The notes beneath the pieces were generated by a model that was not told where the DNA came from, made no database searches, and saw only the letters and a program-made list of their open reading frames with translations. From Ligustrum vulgare (lineage: Eukaryota; Streptophyta; Magnoliopsida; Lamiales; Oleaceae), in the NCBI GenBank assembly GCA_963555705.1, contig OY743187.1, forward strand, positions 9,624,133 to 9,688,132: a stretch of DNA of 64,000 nucleotides. The letters run 5' to 3'. The position numbers and the translations under genes were made by a program. Positions 57,329-64,000 of this stretch are shown piece by piece. Positions within the stretch are counted from its first letter, which is position 1; each line of letters opens with the position of its first letter.

Positions 57329-58093
57329 TGATAAGAATCGAGATGCGCGGAAGAAAATGCCAGAAAGTTCCGAACCCAAGTTGTGGATGGACGGTGGAAT
57401 CTTGACTCGATATTCACGACGCGGAATAAAAAACCAAGACTTTCGAAACGCCACAAGGAGCTGTCCAACTTCCTTGATAAGTTTCTGGTTTTGAACGACA
57501 CAAATATTCTCGCGAATATTTGATAAGTTCGATTGAACGCCAAAAGATTGGATCTTGATAAGTTCGAAAGAAAATATAGGAATCCACCTATAATTTTTAT
57601 TGAATCATCAATAAAATTGTTTTATTCAAATCAAATCTGTTTTTACAATGAATGGAAAAGCATATAAATAAGTAAAATAACCTAAAAACTAGGGTTGCCA
57701 CTAATGGGCTCAAAATAGAGTCCTAATTAAACTAAAATAACTAAAATTGGAAAAAGAAAATAAAATAATCAAGATTCTGCGAAATTTGATCCGCTCCTCA
57801 GTTACGGCCATAAATACCGGGCTTACGGCCGTAAGCCCCTCTCGGGTCCAAAGTTGATACCGCACTTACGGCCGTGACAAATTTTCTGCCCAAAAATTGC
57901 GATAGCTGCGTTACGGCCGTAATTCCAAAGGTTACGGCCGTAAAAGGCATTCTGCTAAATTTTTCGGTTCTTCTCGACACGGTTTGATCTTCAAAGCTCG
58001 TCGAACCTGCTAAATTCTTGTTTTGGCTTGAATATTTAAATTTTCTCGTCAAACCTGCTATGATTCGTATTATCGAGATTCTGGATCACATCA
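57329..58093 (-). repeat. 5' LTR of element C
   Basis: 765 bp, near-identical to 54973-55762 with small deletions (for example ATCGACGATGCGG is missing). The palindrome island is at 57800-57950. Confidence 0.9.
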
Positions 58094-58244
58094 GCTCTAT
58101 AGACTATAGAACAAATAAAGTTACGACATGTACAAAAAGCATCAATTTTTTATGAATGATTAAAGTGTCCAGTCAGAATAAAACTAACAATTGTAATTGT
58201 TAACAATTGTAATTAATTACAATACTAATTGATTATAAATACAA

Positions 58245-58788
58245 CTAGCATTTCTCCTGTACGATGCACAAAATTTTTATTCATTATAATAATTTAGAAT
58301 TCATGAAAATATATTGATTATATAATCATATGAAATAAAAAATATAGTATAAATAATATTTTATTACAAAATATTATTGAATTCGAAATTTGAAAAAAAG
58401 ACAAAACTAATCAAAATAGAAAAAGAAATAATACCTACGCGTCTTAAAATTTGACGCTTAATTAATTTTTTTGTATTAAATTTGTTTTAATTTTATTTGT
58501 ATTCATCACCAATTTTCTTTTTACTGTATTTTAATTTTTTATTAAGTTTAATTTTTAATGTATTGATTACATATATTTTATAAAAACTTCAATACACTCA
58601 CACACATGAGATGATAAAAATTGCACGGTGTTCAAGTCATTTACATTTTTTTTAATTTAAAATAAATGTTTGCACAATGTTCAAAACATTTAATGCTTTG
58701 TTTTGCTTGTTTTTTGTAAGAAAGTTTCCCGATTTAAAAAGTAATTGAGCGGGAAAGTGTGCGTAAAATGGTGATGATTATCCTATTA
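58245..58788 (-). mobile_element. Helitron terminus and partial body
   Basis: A then CTAG at 58245-58248 and a worn hairpin (CCTGTACGATGCACA). The interior phrase GAATTCGAAATTTGAAAAAA recurs, diverged, at about 43490 and 61990 in the other Helitron candidates. A mariner-type element interrupts it at 58789. Confidence 0.5.
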
Positions 58789-59113
58789 CTCTCTCTGTCT
58801 CGTGAAGATGGGCTTACTCCTATTTTCACATAGATTAAGAAAATGTCAATTAATATTGTTGAAAATATATATATTTTTTATTTTACCAATATATCCCTAC
58901 ATTAAATAATGTAATAAGGCAAAATATAATACCACCACAAAATTTACTTAACACACCACAATATATTACCACTACTAATAATTTTTTTTTTTTTTTATAA
59001 ATACACCTCCTTACAAATACAAATAGACCCCTTATCTAATTTTTAAAAAAAAAAAAATTATTAAATTTGTACACCACGGTCTAATAAAATGACTATTTAT
59101 CTCAATTCATTTT

Positions 59114-59115
<2 letters not shown>

Positions 59116-59197
<82 letters not shown>
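59116..59197. repeat. AC/AG microsatellite
   Basis: An AC run followed by more than 30 AG dinucleotides. The Ser/Leu frames on the minus strand are artefacts of it. Confidence 0.95.
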
Positions 59198-59199
<2 letters not shown>

Positions 59200-59202
<3 letters not shown>

Positions 59203-59760
59203 GCACTTTTGAAAAAAGAATTATTGACTTCGTGATTACGCGTCCAGTCGTCCACTGGTGGCGGTGCGGAGCAGTGGTGGTGGCATCCGGAGGAACCGAA
59301 AAGAGAATTATTGATGCCGTAAAAGCTAAAATTGGGAGAAAATTTCAATTTTGTTCGAGGGCTCGCCACCTCCACAGTGGATAAAATTTCTCCAATAAAC
59401 ACATGTTACAGACCACTAAAGTTGACACCAAGTAATAAGCATTGATACATTGATACTCTTGATTTTTCCAACAGGTTTTTCGTAAAGAATTTGGGCCCCT
59501 ACGCAGAACTATGTTGTCGGTTTCTATAAAACTCAAAATCTCCATATCCCCATGAAAGCTTCGAGGTTAAATTTTTGAACCTTGTCATTCTCATGGTAAC
59601 ATAATTTGTGTTCTCAGTCCCAACATCTATAGAACTACTGTGGTATCCACCGTCAACCTTGCTGGCTCTGTTATTTTTAATTTCATTCATAGACCTACTA
59701 CGGTAAACCTTCCACGGCAAAACTTCTACGGTATATATGCTTCCTTTTTCATAATTTTCG
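59200..59760 (-). other. Unrecognised GC-richer insert in the mariner-type element
   Basis: Less AT-rich than its surroundings, with minus-strand coding-like stretches (for example KVDGGYHSSSIDVGTENTNY). It may be a captured host fragment. No family recognised. Confidence 0.3.
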
Positions 59761-60082
59761 TTTAAACAAATTCCATCTCCTGTCAGATTATGAATTGCAG
59801 GAGAAAATGCGAGTGGGATTACAAGGAAGACAGGTGGTGTAGGTAGAAATTCATGGAAGAATAAGGAATATATTTAAAATGTGGTGTAGAAATTAACTTT
59901 TGTGGTGGCAATATGTTGCCCATGTAATAAATATTGTTATTTTATATTTGTTGACAACAATAGGTATTAAATAAGGGTATATTAGAAAATTTAAAAATAT
60001 GTTGACTTTCAATAAGGAAAGTGTCCTGTAATTTGAGACGGACAAATAAAGAATACAGTCTATCTTCACGGGATGAATGAAG

Positions 60083-60120
<38 letters not shown>

Positions 60121-60131
60121 TAAAGAGATGA

Positions 60132-60440
60132 TAAAAATTGCATGGTGCTCAAGTCATTTACTTTTTTTTTTTTAATTGAAAATAAATGTTTGAACAATGC
60201 TCAAAACATTTAATGCATTTTTTTGCTAATTTTTTTACAAGAAAGTATCCTGATTTAGAATGTTAAATTGGGCTGGAAAGTATGTGCATAAAATGGTGAC
60301 GGTTATCTTATTATTATATATGTATATACAGATTGCAACTTAATTAATTGTAATTAATTAGTTAGTTACATTTCTAATTAATTACAATTGTAATTAATTA
60401 CAAGTCCTTTAATTGATTACTTGATGTAATTAAGTTGTAA
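60132..60440. repeat. 309 bp direct repeat, copy 1
   Basis: ATAAAAATTGCATGGTGCTC to GATGTAATTAAGTTGTAA, followed at once by the Helitron CTAG at 60441. Nearly identical to 60846-61154. A diverged partial copy is at 58609-58788. Confidence 0.9.
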
Positions 60441-60845
60441 CTAGTATTTTTACCCGTGCGTTGCACGATCATCATGTCTTCTCATATAATTACGAATACA
60501 ATATTTTTCTATTTTTTTTAAGAACCAACATATATATGTATAATGATATAAATAGAGTGAATAAAACAGAGTGAATATTTCTACTTATTTGTATTATATT
60601 GTTTGTTTGTCCATACACTCCGCATACCAAAAAAAAGCCCTGCAATTTTCATAATTAAATGTAGGATCACCAAAATTCAAGTACTCTACAACATTCGTAT
60701 AAGAATTAGATAAGAAAAGTACATCATTATATTGTAAATGAATAAAAAATACTGTCGCATGAGAAAAATAATTTGAAGAAGTTCATAGTTTAAATAATGA
60801 TAAATGAATGCATAATTTTTAGATGGAAAAATAATGATAAATGAA
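60441..60845 (-). mobile_element. Helitron remnant between direct repeats
   Basis: A then CTAG at 60441-60444 and hairpin CCCGTGCGTTGCACG, the inverse of a Helitron 3' end. Only about 400 bp of body remains before the second repeat copy begins. Confidence 0.65.
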
Positions 60846-61154
60846 TAAAAATTGCATGGTGCTCAAGTCATTGACTTTTTTTTTTTTAATTGAAAATAAA
60901 TGTTTGAACAATGCTCAAAACATTTAATGCATTTTTTTGCTAATTTTTTTACAAGAAAGTATCCTGATTTAGAATGTTAAATTGGGCTGGAAAGTATGTG
61001 CATAAAATGGTGACATTTATCTTATTATTATATATGTATATACAGATTGCAACTTAATTAATTGTAATTAATTAGTTATTTACATTTCTAATTAATTACA
61101 ATTGTAATTAATTACAAGTCCTTTAATTGATTAATTGATGTAATTAAGTTGTAA
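60846..61154. repeat. 309 bp direct repeat, copy 2 (empty-site form)
   Basis: Same as 60132-60440, but continuing with T instead of CTAG, so it looks like the unoccupied target. Confidence 0.9.
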
Positions 61155-62063
61155 TTGTAGTTGTAATTAAGGTGAATATTTATACTTACTATATATTAAA
61201 ATAGAACAACCGTCACCAAAATCCGCACATACCCGCCAAAATAATTTTCTAATTTTGGAAATTTTTGCAAAAAAAATAAAAAATAATGTATTAAATATTT
61301 TAGTAAATATTATGTTACATGTGTCATTAATGACATTAGCATAGACATTTGCGTTGTGTTATTAATGACATCAATATGTTATTTTTTTAATGTATAAGCT
61401 ATTTTTTATAATTATTATATTATTTCGAAGTCGAAAAATATGTAATATGATATCAAATCGAAGATCTCAATGAGAAGTTTAATATAAACTAGCAAGTGAG
61501 AGCAAACTATAAACTATTAATGACATCAATATGTTATTTTTTTAATGTATAAACTATTTTTTATAATTATTATATTATTTCGAAGTCGAAAAATATGTAA
61601 TATGTATATCAAATAGAAGATCTCAATGAGAAGTTTAATATAAGCTAGCAAGTGAGAGCAAACTATAAACATATTTTTGGTAAAATTGTCTCAAAGATCA
61701 AAGGTAAAAGTTTTGTTTTATATATATATATTTTTACTTTTCCTCAATATCTTATTCATTATAAATTATATCATATAAGTCATATAACACTATAAATAAT
61801 TTGGAAACTAAATTCCATTTAGTCATAGACGATTAATTTTAATTCGAGTTCTTTTTCTTTTCAAATTAAAACAAATAATAAATATACGAACTTTCAAAGT
61901 AAATTCAACTAAGTTGTGTTAATTTTTACAATTTAAGATAATTATATAATATAAAAAAATGGTACAATAACATTTTAATAAAAAATATTACCGAATTCAA
62001 AACTTTGAAAAAGACAAAATTAATCAAAATAGGAAATGTAACATGTACAAAAATAATCAAAAT

Positions 62064-62768
62064 TGTAACGCCCCGGGTACCACTTAACGGGCTGTCCTGA
62101 CTGTTAAATGACGGCGTACTGTCCCCACTGTACCAACACGAGTCTTTTCAGCATGTTTTGTCCTTACTCGTACGCTCCCCGAGAAAACTTCCCAGGAGGT
62201 CATCCATCCCAGAATTTCTCCAAGCCAAGCACGTTTAACTGTGGAGTTTCTAACGATGGACTTCCGGAAAAGAAGGTGCACCTTGTTGGTATGAGTAGTA
62301 CCTATCAATTCTCTTAAACTTTCTTAATTGGGGTATTACAATCACCCCTTGTTAGACTCGCGACGTCCTCGTCGCGCTTAACGCATCTAAAGATCTGTTG
62401 CCAGGCGTTAAGATTCTAGAGGTGGCTCCCGCCCTATAGCGTAGCACTTGGTTCCCGATTTCCTGCTGGAGGCCGGCTCTGATACCCTTTGTAACGACCC
62501 GGGTCCCACTTAACGGGCTGTCCCGGCCGTTAAATGACGGCGTACTGTCCCCACTGTATCAACACGAGTCTTTTCAGCATTCTTTGTCCTCACTCGCACG
62601 CTCTTCGAGAAAACTTCTCAGGAGATCACCCATCCCAGAATTACTCCAAGTTAAGCACGTTTAACTATGGAGTTTTTAACAATAAACTTTAGGAAAAGAA
62701 GGTGCACCTTATTGGTATAAGTAGTACCTATCAATTTTCTTAAGCTTTCTTAGTTAGGGGTAAACTCT
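62064..62768 (-). mobile_element. Cassandra-like TRIM with 5S rRNA-derived LTRs
   Basis: Direct repeats 62064-62340 and about 62490-62768 start TGTAACG; the left one ends GGTATTACA. Each holds, inverted, a 5S rRNA-like core: CTTCCCAGGAGGTCATCCAT and CCAAGCACGTTTAACTGTGG in the left, diverged in the right. The 149 bp interior has a minus-strand tRNA-Met primer site (GGTATCAGAGCC, 62475-62486). LTRs carrying 5S rRNA define Cassandra. The right LTR end is decayed and no target duplication was found. Short frames across it are not genes. Confidence 0.85.
62188..62267 (-). other. 5S rRNA-like segment in the left Cassandra LTR
   Basis: Its complement follows the 5S rRNA order: CCG..., AACTCCACAGTTAAACGTGC, TTGGC..., GGATGACCTCCTGGGAAG. 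It is diverged from genuine 5S in the middle. It is part of the LTR and not a 5S gene. The matching right copy is at about 62612-62693. Confidence 0.8.
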
Positions 62769-62863
62769 TGTATGTTCAATTTTTTTTTTTCTATTTTAAA
62801 GTTATATTTATAGTAAAATTATTTCATATTGTTCACTCGTGCAACGCACGGGTGTAATACTAG

Positions 62864-63470
62864 TAACTAATTCAATTAATTTTAGCAAAAAAGATTTGTC
62901 ATGCATGTTTTACAAATTCATTAGTTACAATTGTAATTAATTATAAAATAATTTGTAATTAATTACAATTTGTAACTAATTTTAAAAAGAAAAATGAAAT
63001 TTCGGGTGACTTTGTAATATAAAATTAAGTTACAATAGTAATTACTTAATTACAATTGTAATTAATTATAAACTGTAATTCATTACAGATTAATATAATT
63101 AAATTGCAATTGTTAATAATTACAATACTAATTGATTATAAATACAATTGCAATTTAATTGTAATTAATTAGTTATTTATCTTTCTAATTAATTACAAGC
63201 TTTTAATATAATTTTCGTTTGCTAAATTACCTGATTTTGATAATATGTTTTATATTCTTAAAATATCTTTTAAAAATACCTCATATTCTTTAAATCTTTA
63301 TTTGTGTACTTTTAAAGTCTTAAACCCTTAATTACCATAATCCTATTAAGGTTCGATGAATCACTGAAGCATTTTCCAGACTATAAGTAGCACATGAACG
63401 CGGCCAATATAAAACGTCAATCATCAAAGAAAGTAGTACAGAATAGTTGAAGCATTAGGTTTTAGTAAAG
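62864..63470. other. AT-rich spacer and promoter of defensin-like gene 2
   Basis: TAATTAATTACAATT-type repeats fill 62930-63200. CTATAAGTAGC at about 63381 is the likely TATA region, matching that of gene 1. No other gene. Confidence 0.5.
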
Positions 63471-63823
63471 ATGGCAAAGTTTTCGTGTTCATTTCTGTGG
63501 CTTCTTCTCCTCATCGTCTCCGGTTCGTCTTTCTTTTCGCGTCCTCTACGCTACTTCGTATCAACCAACACGAAAAATTTATTAATTATATAACATTATT
63601 GAAAATAAAAATTTAAGTTTTTCTTGTGTTTTTTCCAGTTGCATTGGTAGCAGTTGAAGTGGATGCCCAGAAAAGATGCAGAAAAATATTGAATGCGAAT
63701 GGATGTGATCTTCCAACTTGCCAAAAAGATTGCTATCTATCTTATAATGGGAATGGAGTTTGCACTTCTGGTGGCAGTTTTGGCACATATGTTTGTTCTT
63801 GCTTTTACAATGGCAATTGTTGA
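63471..63823 (+). CDS. Defensin-like secreted cysteine-rich peptide, gene 2
   Basis: Exons 63471-63522 and 63639-63823 give 78 residues, with the same phase 1 intron inside the signal peptide as gene 1. Most of the protein is identical to gene 1. The eight cysteines are kept, but the last spacing is x5 (CFYNGNC) instead of x3 (CFYNC). Both frames are intact, so both genes may be active. Promoter similarity indicates a segmental duplication about 18 kb apart. The role is as uncertain as for gene 1. Confidence 0.9.
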
Positions 63824-64000
63824 TTAATCATGTTGTCTCGAATTTGGATCTTTATGTTTACCAAGACTCCATTTTGATCTCGAACTTTAATCTTGTTCAA
63901 AATAAGTGAATTAAATAAATCCAATTCAGAATGTTGATTTTGTGTATTCAACACAAAAGAAATTTTTGTTCATTAGTTGTGATACTTCTTCTAATTCTTT
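63824..64000 (+). other. 3' flank of defensin-like gene 2
   Basis: Contains GTGAATTAAATAAATCCAAT, similar to the 3' flank after the tail-only copy at about 46940. The window ends here. Confidence 0.5.

Larger units (their letters stand above)
54973..58093 (-). mobile_element. Deleted Gypsy element C with protease fragment
   Basis: Direct repeats at 54973-55762 and 57329-58093 open TGATAAGAATCGAG and end GGATCACATCA. GCTCT flanks both outer ends (54968-54972 and 58094-58098). A primer site lies left of the right repeat and a polypurine tract right of the left repeat, so the element runs on the minus strand. The 1566 bp interior keeps only a protease region, so it is internally deleted or non-autonomous. 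Confidence 0.92.
58789..60082. mobile_element. Mariner/Stowaway-type element
   Basis: TA flanks both ends. The left end CTCTCTCTGTCTCGTGAAGA and the inverse of the right end, CTTCATTCATCCCGTGAAGA, agree over about 28 bases and fit the Stowaway/mariner type. At 1294 bp it is long for a MITE. No transposase was found. Confidence 0.65.
61183..62863 (+). mobile_element. Helitron, plus strand
   Basis: The 3' end is clear: CTCGTGCAACGCACGGGTGTAATA, then CTAG at 62860-62863, then T. The 5' end is placed at about 61183 (TATACTTACTATATATTAAA), like known plant Helitron starts but without the leading TC. It contains a 155 bp tandem duplication (61360-61514 and 61515-61669) and the Cassandra-like element. 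Confidence 0.6.

Noticed and set aside
59115..59402. 95-residue frame with long Ser-Leu repeats
   Set aside because: It is translation of the AG microsatellite.
62188..62267. A functional 5S rRNA gene
   Set aside because: It is truncated, diverged and repeated inside LTR-like ends with a primer-binding site between them, as in Cassandra elements.

Overview
The window is nuclear DNA from a flowering plant, probably a eudicot. Its genes have GT-AG introns, long AT-rich spacers separate them, and most of the length is nested transposable elements. Four real host genes are visible. At the left are a CCR4-type deadenylase gene (1903-6700, 11 coding exons, 603 residues) and a GPI-anchored lipid-transfer-like protein gene (8068-8765, 3 exons, 171 residues). 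At the right are two paralogous, secreted, eight-cysteine defensin-like genes (45488-45829 and 63471-63823), with a tail-only third copy at 46773-46864.

At 9522-16529 lies a non-autonomous CACTA transposon with an AAT target duplication and subterminal arrays of inverted repeats. It carries a broken fragment of a nuclear transport factor 2 (NTF2) gene and hosts a gag-only Copia-type LTR element (11597-16074, GCTTC target duplication).

At 17656-40563 a Tat-lineage Gypsy element (element A, plus strand) is split by a second, inverted Tat element (element B, 19538-30857) that sits next to a tRNA-type SINE. Both have the RT, double RNase H and integrase order of that lineage, and tandem-repeat blocks. 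Each also carries, antisense to its pol, a three-exon gene with both introns in phase 1 and a TATA box of its own. This spliced antisense gene, present in two clearly different elements, is the most interesting system here. Element A is also a chimera: an older integrase, spacer and antisense-gene tail are joined directly to a reverse transcriptase of the same lineage. All retroelement genes seen are broken by stops or frameshifts.

The right third (40564-64000) is AT-rich. It holds MITEs, several Helitron termini (hairpin plus CTAG) and a Helitron helicase relic. It also holds a decayed Copia pol split by a 1392 bp solo LTR, a short mitochondrial 18S rRNA fragment and a minus-strand Gypsy derivative with a protease fragment (54973-58093, GCTCT target duplication). 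Finally there are a mariner-type element and a Cassandra-like TRIM with 5S rRNA-like LTRs inside a Helitron. At three Helitron ends the flanking sequence recurs on the far side as an apparently empty site. All coordinates and splice sites were read by eye; no alignments or databases were used.
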